NCBI RefSeq assembly: GCF_028768465.1
Contig: NZ_CP118225.1
Location: forward strand, 4,321,001-4,385,000
Source of the DNA: Rhodopirellula sp. P2
Lineage (GTDB): Bacteria > Planctomycetota > Planctomycetia > Pirellulales > Pirellulaceae
Direction: 5' to 3'
Length of the DNA stretch: 64,000 nt
The position numbers and the translations under genes are program-made. Under the pieces are notes generated by a model that saw nothing but the letters and a program-made list of their open reading frames with translations, had not been told where the DNA came from and searched no databases. Each line of letters begins with the position of its first letter. The first letter of the stretch is position 1. Positions 42,878 through 53,600 of this stretch are shown piece after piece.

Positions 42878-44390
42878 GGTATTCGACGTCATTTTTGAAC
42901 GCTCTTTGGCTGGTCAAATGTTTGAAGGTCTACCCGCCGAAGATCAGGCATTGCAGACTGGTGCGTTGCGTAGGGGGTGCAGGGGCGTTTTGCCTCTGGA
43001 TGCCCGGCTCGAATCGTGGATGGAGCGTTGTTTGCGTTCAGAGAACTTGTTCGATTGGGTTGAGACCTATGGTTCGCCACTGAATTTGGTGCGACCTCGA
43101 ACAATGCGTCGCAACGTGGAGGAACTGAACGCGGTCGCTCGTGAGCGGGGTCTTGATTTTCGAGTGTTCTTCGCTCGGAAGGCCAACAAGTGTTTGGGCT
43201 TTGTTGACGAGGCGATCGAGTCAAATTTTGGAGTCGACACCGCCAGCGAGAACGAGCTGCGGCAGTGTTTGCGGCAGTGCGTTCCCGCGAAAGATTTGAT
43301 TTGCACCGCGGCAATCAAAAGCGATTCGCTGATTGATCTGTGTCTGCAGCAGGAAGTCTGCATCGCGGTGGACAACGATGACGAGTTGCAGATCATTGTC
43401 GCCCGAGCAAATGAGCTTGGTCGGCAAGCTCGAATCGCATTGCGTTTAGGCGGGTTCCAGCACGAGGGAAACAAGCTTCCGACCCGTTTCGGTTTCGATG
43501 TGGATCGCGACCGTGATCTTCCTCAGCGTTTGACTTCATTGCCCGTGTTGGTTCAGGGGATTCATTTTCATCTCGATGGCTATGACTCTGGGCAGCGGGT
43601 GTCGGCTCTTTCGTTGGCCATGGAATGGGGCGAAAGATTGAAAGCGGTTGGGGAGCCGGTCGAGTTCATTGACATGGGCGGTGGTTTCCCAATGAGCTAT
43701 CTGGAAGAGCATCGCCAATGGGCTACGTTTTGGAGGGAACATCGTCGGGCGTTGCTGGGCGAACGCGACACACTGACCTATCGGGGGCACGGATTGGGGC
43801 TGTCGGTTGAGGGAGGGCGTGTCGTCGGGGAACCGAAAATGTATCCCTTCTTCCAGCGTCCTGTTCGCGGCCATTGGCTGGCCGGCGTTTTGGATTCACA
43901 GATCGAAGGAAAGTCGATTGCGGATCGATTGGTGGAGCTCAATGTTCAGTTGCGTTGTGAACCGGGGCGAAGCATCTTGGACGGATGCGGAATGACCGTC
44001 GCTCGGGTTGAATTCCGAAAACAGAACGCGGAAGGCGATTGGTTGATCGGATTGTCGATGAACCGGACGCAGTGCCGGACTTCGAGCGATGACTTCTTGG
44101 TGGATCCGATCTTGGTTCCGAAACAAAGCTCCTTTGATCGTGCCACTGAGACGAAGCCGATGTCGGGTTACCTGGTCGGTGCCTATTGCACGGAATCGGA
44201 ATTGATTTCACTGCGGAAGATGCAGTTCCCAAGCGGTGTCCAGCGTGGCGATTTGATTGCGTTCCCGAACACCGCCGGCTACTTCATGCATTTTCTCGAG
44301 AGCCGTTCGCACCAATTCCCTTTGGCGAAGAATTTGATTGTCGACTCGCATCCCGTGCCCTCGGTCCGTCTCGATTTGATCGATGAATGA
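42870..44390 (+). CDS. Y4yA-like type III PLP-dependent decarboxylase
   Basis: 506 residues from the ATG at 42870, overlapping the FAD gene by 8 bp. Fold-type III (alanine racemase-like) signatures: PLP lysine K104 in FFARKANKCL, HFHLDGYDS and CEPGRSILDGCG. The N-terminal extension and length fit Y4yA-type enzymes from rhizobial pNGR234a, where a cysteine synthase-like gene and a siderophore synthetase lie nearby. It probably decarboxylates an amino acid or a citryl-amino-acid intermediate. The substrate is unknown. Confidence 0.75.
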   Translation: MDEVFDVIFERSLAGQMFEGLPAEDQALQTGALRRGCRGVLPLDARLESWMERCLRSENLFDWVETYGSPLNLVRPRTMRRNVEELNAVARERGLDFRVFFARKANKCLGFVDEAIESNFGVDTASENELRQCLRQCVPAKDLICTAAIKSDSLIDLCLQQEVCIAVDNDDELQIIVARANELGRQARIALRLGGFQHEGNKLPTRFGFDVDRDRDLPQRLTSLPVLVQGIHFHLDGYDSGQRVSALSLAMEWGERLKAVGEPVEFIDMGGGFPMSYLEEHRQWATFWREHRRALLGERDTLTYRGHGLGLSVEGGRVVGEPKMYPFFQRPVRGHWLAGVLDSQIEGKSIADRLVELNVQLRCEPGRSILDGCGMTVARVEFRKQNAEGDWLIGLSMNRTQCRTSSDDFLVDPILVPKQSSFDRATETKPMSGYLVGAYCTESELISLRKMQFPSGVQRGDLIAFPNTAGYFMHFLESRSHQFPLAKNLIVDSHPVPSVRLDLIDE

Positions 44391-44754
44391 GCAGGCTGGT
44401 CGGGCATCGTTCGCTGGTTAGCACGGTTCTCAATGCCGCTGAGTTCGAGTTTGCTCAATGTTCTGGGGTTGCGACGTTAGGCGTCCAGAGACTCCAAGGA
44501 CGCCCGAAGTTTTCGTCTGATGGATCGGCACGTGGTTTACAAAATCGGCACGTGGTTTGCAAAGCGTAGAAGCGTGAAATTGCGATGAAGACGCTCCTGT
44601 TGTGAGTGGTCGTTGTCGGTTTTGGACGCGGTCGATTGGAGACCGCGTTGTTGCTCCCCACTTTCGATTTGGATGTTGCCATGCAGTTGTTGTCGCTCAT
44701 CCATTTGGGGTTCATGGTTGAGATCGGTGGTCCTCGTTCGCAGGACGCCCGTTG
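44391..44754. other. Intergenic region with a 20-bp tandem duplication
   Basis: About 360 bp with no gene. ATCGGCACGTGGTTTACAAA at 44524-44543 is repeated with one change at 44544-44563. Confidence 0.5.
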
Positions 44755-45939
44755 ATGTCACACATTCACCAATTTCGAACCATATTGGCTGGTGCACGTC
44801 CGGAGCGTCGGCGTGAAAAGTCGGATGAATTGGTGGCTGTCGAGCAGCTGTCGAGACACGTCCAGTGGGCTTCGGTTGGCGTGTGGGTGTGCGTGGCATT
44901 TTTGACTTTGTACACGCTTTACATCGGTCGAAACCTGTTCATGCCGATCTTGGTCGCGGGTTTCGCGTTTCTCACATTGCGGCCAGTGGTTCGCGCGGCG
45001 ACTCGCCTCGGAATCCCATCCGGTGTTGCCGCCACCGCGATCATGCTGGCGATTGCGACTGTCTTCGGAACGATCGGCTATGTGTTGTCTGGCCCAGCGC
45101 AAGACATGCTGCAGCAGGTGCCGGGATCGATGCCCGAAGTCAAAGACAAGCTGGGATTCATTTTTGACCATTTAGAAACCGTCAACCAAGCCACAGAAGA
45201 CATCTCGGACACCGCCGATGCAGAGCAATTGACATCAGAAGAGAAGCCTGTGCCGGTCGAGATCAAACAGCCCGCTTGGACAACCTCGTCGCCGTTGATC
45301 GCCGGGACGGGAAACGCGGTTTCGTTTGTCTCCATTGCCGCGGCGCTGTTGTTCTTTTTGTTGGCGGCGGGTGATTCATTGATTGTCTCCGTCGTCAGCT
45401 CGTTGCCGTCCTTTTCGTCCAAGCGACGGTTCATCGAAGTCTTGGAAGGTGTTCAAGACGCTCTGAGTAGTTATCTGGCGTGGGTCACCAGCATCAACGC
45501 GTGTCTGGGGGTTTGTATCGGAACTGCAATGTGGTTGCTGGGGATGCCCTCGCCATTGTTGTGGGGAGTTGCGGCCATGTTTTTGAACTTCATTCCGATC
45601 GTGGGCGCGATGGTCGGTATCGCGATGGTGTTCTTCGTCGCTCTGGTCAGCTTTGAGCATGCATCGTTTGCATTCGTGGTCGCGGGGACGTATGCGACGC
45701 TGACCACATTGGAAGGTCAGTTCATCACACCGACTCTGTTGGGCAAATCGATGAAGCTGTCGTCCGTGCTGGTGTTCATCTCAATCGTGATTTGGGGATG
45801 GATGTGGGGAATGCTGGGTGTGTTCTTGGCCGTCCCGATTTTGATTGCGGTCGTGATGGTGATGGAGAAGTTGGAGGCCACTTCTTCGATGAATGCCATG
45901 TTGAACGGCGGCGTTGGAAAGGCCGCTGACCCTGAGTGA
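44755..45939 (+). CDS. AI-2E-family permease, second copy
   Basis: 394 residues from the ATG at 44755. Eight transmembrane segments with the long loop (about 110-185). GVAAMFLNFIPIVGAMVGIA and TTLEGQFITPTLLGKSM are the family motifs. It is a paralogue of the gene at 19766 but longer at the N-terminus. It stands alone here, upstream of the catalase. Cargo unknown. Confidence 0.87.
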   Translation: MSHIHQFRTILAGARPERRREKSDELVAVEQLSRHVQWASVGVWVCVAFLTLYTLYIGRNLFMPILVAGFAFLTLRPVVRAATRLGIPSGVAATAIMLAIATVFGTIGYVLSGPAQDMLQQVPGSMPEVKDKLGFIFDHLETVNQATEDISDTADAEQLTSEEKPVPVEIKQPAWTTSSPLIAGTGNAVSFVSIAAALLFFLLAAGDSLIVSVVSSLPSFSSKRRFIEVLEGVQDALSSYLAWVTSINACLGVCIGTAMWLLGMPSPLLWGVAAMFLNFIPIVGAMVGIAMVFFVALVSFEHASFAFVVAGTYATLTTLEGQFITPTLLGKSMKLSSVLVFISIVIWGWMWGMLGVFLAVPILIAVVMVMEKLEATSSMNAMLNGGVGKAADPE

Positions 45940-46025
45940 TGCCATCGCATCGCTGATCTGACTTCCCCTTTTGCAATCGTATCAATTCAAACTCGTTTCT
46001 ATTCCTCTTCTAGCAAAGAAGTTCT

Positions 46026-47507
46026 ATGTCCGAAGAATCCAAGTGCCCGTTTCAAACTCAGCAATTCGGCCGGGCGGTCGATGACAATCAGCATTCGCAA
46101 ACCGCTGGACCACGCGGACCCGTCTTGATGCAGGACGTTCACCTGGTCGAGAAGATGGCGCACTTCAATCGGGAACGGATTCCGGAACGGGTTGTTCACG
46201 CCAAAGGCTATGGAGCTTTCGGCACGTTCACGGTCACGAACGACATCACCAAGTACTGCATGGCGGATTTGTTCTCCGAAGTTGGCAAGAAAACGGAAAC
46301 CTTTGCGCGCTTCTCGACCGTCGGTGGCGAAAGCGGTTCGGCTGACACGGCCCGTGACCCACGTGGGTTCTCGCTGAAGTTTTACACCGATCAAGGTGTT
46401 TGGGATTTGGTCGGCAACAACACGCCGATCTTTTTCATTCGCGATCCGTTGAAGTTCAGTGATTTCATTCGGACTCAAAAACGCGAGCCGCAGAATCACT
46501 TGCAGCCTCATTGGCGTCGTTGGGACTTTTGGGGCGAGGTGCCTGAGGCTCTTCATCAGGTGATGTTCCTTTACAGCGATCGTGGAACACCCAAGAGTGC
46601 ACGCTTCATGAACGGCTACGGCAGCCATACGTTCAGCATGTACAACAAAGACGGTGTCCGGCACTGGGTGAAATTCCATCTGAAGACCGAACAAGGTTCA
46701 GAGAACTTCAGTGCGGACGAAGCGATCAAGATGGCGGGCGAAGCACCGGACTACTCGACGCGTGACTTGTTCGAAGCCATTGAAAAGGGCGACTTCCCTC
46801 GTTGGCGAATGCACATACAGGTCATGCCCGAGTCTGACGCCGCAGACTACGAATGGCATCCATTCGATTTGACCAAGGTATGGCCGCACGATGACTATCC
46901 GTTGATTGAAGTCGGCGTGTTTGAACTCAATCGCAATCCGTCCAACTACTTCCAAGATGTTGAGCAAGCCGCCTTTGAGCCTGGCAACTTGGTCGAGGGC
47001 ATCGGGATTTCACCTGATCGCATGTTGCAGAATCGTGTGCTGTCTTATCCCGATGCACATCGTTATCGATTGGGTGTGAACTATCACCAGATTCCGGTCA
47101 ATCAACCGCGTTGTCCGTATGCGACATATCATCGTGACGGGACGATGCGAGTGGACGGAAACGGCGGCGGCACCGTTGATTATGAGCCCAACAAGATGAA
47201 CGGTCCAAAAGAGACCGGGCGAACGATGGAGCCGCCCATGCCAGTGCACGGCGACGGCGATCGCTACGACGAGTTCGCGTGCGATGACAAGGACTACTAC
47301 GGTCAGCCACAGATGTTCTGGAACAAGGTGCTGGACGAAGGAGCTCGCGAACGACTTTGCACTGCGATCTCCAATTCGATGGCCGACAGCCCCGAGAATA
47401 TCCGCGAAAGAATGTTGGCTCAGTTCGGCAAAGTCCATCCGGATTTTGAAGCGGGGGTCCGCAGTCGCTTGGATGCTCCCAAGTCACAACCGATCCCGAT
47501 CGCATAA
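46026..47507 (+). CDS. katA: Monofunctional heme catalase
   Basis: 493 residues. The distal His is H58 (RVVHAKGYGAFGTFTVT). RFSTVGGESGSADTARDPRG and NNTPIFFIRDPLKFSDFI flank the distal Asn. The proximal Tyr is in RVLSYPDAHRYRLG. The length fits the small-subunit clade. It should dismutate H2O2 in the cytoplasm. An excellent intrinsic terminator follows at 47532-47572. Confidence 0.96.
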   Translation: MSEESKCPFQTQQFGRAVDDNQHSQTAGPRGPVLMQDVHLVEKMAHFNRERIPERVVHAKGYGAFGTFTVTNDITKYCMADLFSEVGKKTETFARFSTVGGESGSADTARDPRGFSLKFYTDQGVWDLVGNNTPIFFIRDPLKFSDFIRTQKREPQNHLQPHWRRWDFWGEVPEALHQVMFLYSDRGTPKSARFMNGYGSHTFSMYNKDGVRHWVKFHLKTEQGSENFSADEAIKMAGEAPDYSTRDLFEAIEKGDFPRWRMHIQVMPESDAADYEWHPFDLTKVWPHDDYPLIEVGVFELNRNPSNYFQDVEQAAFEPGNLVEGIGISPDRMLQNRVLSYPDAHRYRLGVNYHQIPVNQPRCPYATYHRDGTMRVDGNGGGTVDYEPNKMNGPKETGRTMEPPMPVHGDGDRYDEFACDDKDYYGQPQMFWNKVLDEGARERLCTAISNSMADSPENIRERMLAQFGKVHPDFEAGVRSRLDAPKSQPIPIA

Positions 47508-47531
47508 TCGGCATATCTGTTGCTTTGTACA

Positions 47532-47572
47532 GCGATGGTCATCCCTCACTCGGGTGGCCGTCGCTTTTTTTG
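47532..47572 (+). terminator. Intrinsic terminator of the catalase gene
   Basis: A 14-bp stem (AGCGATGGTCATCC with GGGTGGCCGTCGCT, some G-U pairs), a 7-nt loop and then seven T (47566-47572). It starts 25 bp after the catalase stop. Confidence 0.88.
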
Positions 47573-47665
47573 TGCGTCTCACTCGGTCAAACGCTGGGGA
47601 CTGCGCGATCTGGGTGACCAGTTGTTGCCCCACCTCCCCCCATTTTTGACTCACCGGAGACCAGT

Positions 47666-50600
47666 ATGTTCGGATTTCGTTCTGCCTGCTTGCTCGATAA
47701 TCAATCACCTGATCAGCACGACACTTCTCATTCCGAAAAAGAACTTGGGAAATCTTGGAAACTGAGAGGACGCAGAACGAAAACACGCCGTGCAACTCTG
47801 AATCGATTGATCGGCGAGCGCCTGGAGGAACGTCGTGTTCTAGCGGCCTATGTCGTCGACACTGCTTTAGACGTCGTCGCCGTAGATGGCATGGTCAGTC
47901 TGCGAGAGGCGATCCAAGCGTCGAACAGCAATATGGCGATCAATGCGGATACCGCAGCCGGAAGTCCTACCTCGACCGAGATCGACAGCATCAGCTTTGC
48001 CGATGGGCTGAGCTCGATTCTTTTGGGCAGCGAACTGGAGGTCACCGAATCGCTTCGTATCTCCTTGGGGGATTCATCCGGCCAAATCGTCAGTGGCGAT
48101 AATGCATCGCGAATTTTTGCGATCAACGCGTCCGGTGATGGTGCGGTGAACGTCGACCTTTCCGGGTTGACGCTGCAAGACGGAGTGGCGGAATCGGGTG
48201 GTGCCCTCTATGTCGCATCGGGGCAATCACTCTCGCTCACCAACGTCACCTTGATGGGGAACACTGCGACTGGTGATGACGCTGACATGGGCGGCGGTGC
48301 TTTGGCCAACGATGGCGGAACCGTGACGATTACGGATTCGACGATCACCAACAATGCGGCAAATGGTGCGTCCGGCAGTGGCGGCGGGATCTTAAACCAA
48401 GGAATGTTGACCGTTTCCGGCGGCGAAATCAGCAGCAACGTCGCCAACCGCGCCGGTGGTGGGATCGAAGCGACCGCTGGTAGCAGCACAACGCTGACGG
48501 ATGTTTTGATGGAACTGAACGTTGCCGGTCCGGATGGATCCGCGGCTCCAGGCAACGGTGGTGCCCTGCATCTCTCTGGTGATGGCAACGCGGACATTTC
48601 AGGCGGAACGATTCGCGACAACACCGCGGCGAGCGAAGGCGGCGGTCTTTGGAACAACACCGGAACAATGACGGTCGATGGTACGATTCTGACTGGCAAC
48701 GTGGCGTCGGGTGACGCGGCCGACGACGGTGGCGGAGCGATCTTCAACAACGGTGGAACGCTGACGGTCAGCAACGCAACGATCAGCGGCAACGCGGCGG
48801 ACGGAACGCTCGGTAGCGGCGGTGGCATTTTCAGCACAGACGGTGCGGTGACGATCAACTTGAGCCAAATCGGTGGTGCAATTCCATCCGAGGGCAACAC
48901 TGCCAATCGTGCTGGCGGCGGCATCGAAGTGATCGCAGGCACGGTGACGTTGAACTTCGGAACCGATGTTTCGAACAACTTCGCCGGTATCAATGGCGGT
49001 GGATTGCACTCGACCGGAGCGGCCAGCGTCACCTCGAACTTGGCGATCTTCGGCAGCAACACGGCGGCCAGCGAAGGGGGTGGTTTGTGGAACTCGTCGA
49101 CCGGAACCATGTCGATCAACGGCGGGGCGATTTCATCGAATAGTGCCAGCGGCGATGACGCCAGCAACGGTGGCGGCGGTCTATTCAATGACGGTGGCAC
49201 GCTGAACGTGATCGACGCTGTGATCGGATTCAATGTCGCCGATGGTGCCAGCGGCAGCGGTGGGGGAATCCTCAATCAAGGCACGCTAACCGTCTCGGGT
49301 GGCGAGATCAGTGGCAACACTGCCAATCGAGCCGGTGGAGCGATTGAAGTGACCGCTGGATCCACGACCACGTTGACCGATGTGTCAATGGATCAAAATA
49401 TTGCCGGGCCAAATGGTTCGGCGTCGCCGGGTAATGGGGGAGCGTTGCACATCTCCGGTGATGGTGTCGTGACGATCACCGGCGGGATGGTCTCGAACAA
49501 CATCGCCGCTAGTGAAGGAGGTGGACTTTGGAATAGCGTGTCCGGTAGTTTGACTGTTGACGGGACTTTGGTGAGCGAGAACTCCGCACCGATCGGGGGC
49601 GGTATTTTCAATGACAGCGATGTCGACGTGACATCGCAAACGTTCCAAACTTCACTGAGTGCACTGAATGATTCTGGCGTGAGCGGAACCGCGACGGTCA
49701 CTGTGGATACCAGCGATCCCGACAATCCGTCGATCACGGTTAACATCAATGCATCTGGTTTGGTTCCTAACCAACCTCACATTCAACACATCCACGGTCG
49801 GTTTGCTTCGGATCTGGATTCAACCGAAACCATCCCAGGTCCGTTTCTCGGCGAAGGAGGAGTCGCGATTGATTCGCGAACTCCAGACGTGGGAGATGAC
49901 TCCAACGGAGATGGGTTCATCACGGTGGGTGAAGGAATCGCGGGGTATGGCAACGTGCTGCTAAATCTATCCAGTCCGCGTGCACCAGTTCCCTTGGAAG
50001 GCAACTCGCCCCTGGATGATTTCAATATTGCTGACTTCCCAACGACGGCCGATGGAACGATCGACTTCAGCGAGACTTACACGTTTGATCTGAGTGACTC
50101 TGATCAAGCTCGTCAGTTCAACAACCTGCTTCCGATGTCATTGCGAGAGATTGTGCTGCATGGAGTGAACACAGACGTTGATGTTGATGGGGACGGTTCA
50201 CCCGATGGTTATCGAGTCACCGGGCCCGCCGCTTCGGGGACGTTGCAAGCCGTTGGCGGAACGCTGATCATCATGAATGCACAGATCACCGGCAACGTGG
50301 CATCAGGCAATGGTGGCGGGATTGCCAACGAAGGCGGACAGGTTTCAATCACGGACTCGAGCATTTCTGGCAATGTCAGTGGCGGCGACGAACCGGGTGA
50401 AGGTGGCGGAGGTGTCTTCAATGATGGAGGTGTCGTCACAATCACCGACAGCGATGTGATCGAGAACACCGCGATTGCGGGACTCGGGAACGGCGGCGGG
50501 ATCCTGAATGCGAACGGCGGAACGTTGGTGGTTCGTGGTGGAACCATTTCCAACAACGACGCGTCTCGTGCCGGTGGTGGTGTCGAGAACGCTGGCAACG

Positions 50601-53600
50601 CAACGTTCTTTGCAACTGAATTCGACGGCAACACCACCGGTATCAACGGCGGTGCACTGCATACCTCCGGACCGTGGACAGCGAATTTCATTGACTCCAC
50701 GATCACCGGCAACTCCGCCGGTGCAGAAGGCGGAGGCGTTTGGAACAGTGCGTCGGGAACGATGGCTTTGGTCGGAACCAACGTCGAAGGCAACTCGGCC
50801 AGCGGTGCCGATGCAGATCAGGGCGGTGGCGGTATCTTCAATGATGGCGGAACCGTATCAATCAATTCATCCACTGTGAACAACAACACGGCCGACGGAT
50901 CTGCCGGAAGCGGTGGCGGCATTCTGAACCTCGGTGCGATGACGATCACCGGTTCAACGATCAGCGGCAACATGGCAAACCGCGCCGGTGGTGGGATCGA
51001 AGCCACCGATGCATCCTCCACTTCGTTGACCGATGTCAATCTGGATGGGAACAACGTCGGTATCAGTCCCGCGGTGGCGGCGCCCGGCAACGGAGGTGGT
51101 TTGCACGTCACCGGTTCCGGAACGGTGACGATCAGTGGCGGCACCGTGAACGACAACGTTGCGGCTTCCGAAGGTGGCGGTTTGTGGAGCGGAACCGGTG
51201 TGATGACCGTGACTGGGACCACGATCAGCGGCAACACGGCATCCGGCGATGATGTCGATAACGGCGGTGGCGGACTGTTCAATGTTGGTGGAACGCTGAG
51301 TGTCATTGACGCAACTGTCACAGGAAACGTTGCAAACGGTTCGTCCGGTAGCGGCGGTGGCATCCTGAACCAAGGAACGCTGACGGTTTCGGGCGGTGAG
51401 ATCAGCGACAACACGGCAAACCGTGCTGGTGGCGGGATTGAAGCCACCGCTGGTAGCAGCACAACGCTGACGGATGTGTTGATGGAACTCAACGTTGCCG
51501 GACCTGATGGATCAGCCGCGCCGGGCAACGGTGGTGCCCTGCACATCTCTGGCGATGGCAACGCGGATATCTCGGGCGGAACGATTCGCGACAACACGGC
51601 GGCCCGTGAGGGCGGCGGTCTTTGGAACAACACCGGAACGATGACGGTCGATGGAACGATTCTGACCGGCAACGTGGCCTCTGGTGAGGCGGCGGATGAC
51701 GGTGGTGGAGCGATCTTCAACAACGGTGGAACACTGACGGTCAGCAATGCGACGATCAGTGGCAACGCGGCGGACGGTGCACTCGGAAGCGGCGGTGCGA
51801 TCTTCAGCACTGACGGTGCGGTGACGATTAGCTTGAGCCAAATCGGTGGTGCGATTCCATCCGAAGGCAACACGGCCAATCGTGCTGGCGGCGGCATCGA
51901 AGTGATCGATGGGACGGTGACTTTGAACTTTGGAACGGATGTTTCGAATAACTTCGCCGGCATCAACGGTGGCGGGTTGCATTCGACCGGAGCAGCCGAC
52001 GTCACATCGAACTTGGCCATTTTCGGTAGCAACGCGGCGGCCAGCGAAGGGGGAGGGTTGTGGAATTCATCGACCGGAACGATGACGATCAACGGTGGGG
52101 CGATTACATCGAACGTCGCCAGTGGCGATGACGCCAGCAACGGCGGTGGCGGTTTGTTCAACGACGGCGGCACGCTGAACGTGATCGATGCAGTGATTGG
52201 GTTCAACATCGCCGACGGTTCCAACGGGAGCGGCGGTGGGATTTTGAATGATGGCGGAACGTTGACGGTGAGTGGAAACACGACCATTTCCAACAACACC
52301 GCCAATCGTGCTGGCGGCGGCATCGAAGCAACCTCAGGCACGCTGAACACGATCAGCGGGGCCACGATCGCATCGAACAACGCCGGTGTTTCGCCGGCGA
52401 CGGCGGCACCTGGAAACGGTGGTGGTTTTCACGTCACCGGAAATGGTTCGGTGGAGATCACTGGCGGAACGGTCAACGGGAACATCGCTGCCTCCGAAGG
52501 TGGCGGACTTTGGAATGGGACCGGAACGATGACAGTCGACGGGACGGTCATCGACGGGAATGTCGCGTCGGGCGATGACGCGGACAATGGAGGGGGAGGC
52601 ATCTTCAATGTCGGTGGAACGCTCGTGATCAGCGACGCGACCATTCAAAACAACGTTGCCAATGGTGTGTCTGGAAGTGGTGGCGGCATTTTCAACGCTG
52701 GGACTGCAACGATCGACAACACAACAATCTCAGACAACACTGCCAATCGTGCTGGCGGTGGGTTGGAAGCCATTGGCGGATCGACTACATCGTTCACCGG
52801 TGGATCGCTTACAGACAACGTGGCTGGCCCAAGCGGTTCCGCGGCACCCGGTAACGGAGGCGCGGTTCACATCTCAAACGATGGTTCCGTTGAGCTGACG
52901 GAAGTTGTCGTTGATGGAAACACGGCCGCCAGTGAAGGCGGTGGTCTGTGGAACAGCTCGAAGGGAACTCTGGTCGTCACACGTTCGACGATTTCCAACA
53001 ACATCACAATCGACGGCGGCGGCATCTTTGCTGACGGAGATGCCGGTGTGGTCACCGTTGTCAATTCAACCATCGCGGCAAACTCGGCGTCGAATGATGG
53101 TGGCGGTGTTTTGAGCGAAGGTGGAAACGTTTCGTTGACGAGTGTCACTGTCGCTGACAACACAGCTTCACAGGGGGGGGGCATTTCGGTTGAGGCGGGC
53201 ACGTTATCGTTAATCAATTCGATTGTTTCGCGGAACAACGCCTCAACCAATTCGAACCTATCGGGGGCAATTACCGATAGCGGAAACAATCTTGTCGATG
53301 TCGACGCAGGTCTAGGAACACTGGGCGAGTTTGGTGGTCCAACACCAACAATTCCTTTGCTCACCGGAAGTGCGGCTTTGGATGCGGGAGTGTTGGCCGG
53401 GGTGACGACCGATCAACGGGGTGTTTCGCGACCGCAAGGTCCAGGCGTCGACATTGGTGCGTTCGAATCAGATTTGGCGGCACCAGTTGCGGCTTCGTTA
53501 AGCATCGCTGCTGACAACACTCAACGCGTTGAAGGTGACTCAGAAACCACCGCGTTCACGTTCACAGTGACTCGATCAGAAAATACGATTGGCACCGTCA

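Noticed and set aside
49000-52380. Long minus-strand frames inside the giant gene (for example 520 residues)
   Set aside because: Their Pro-rich repeats mirror the Gly/Asn-rich codons of the plus-strand gene; they are antisense shadows.
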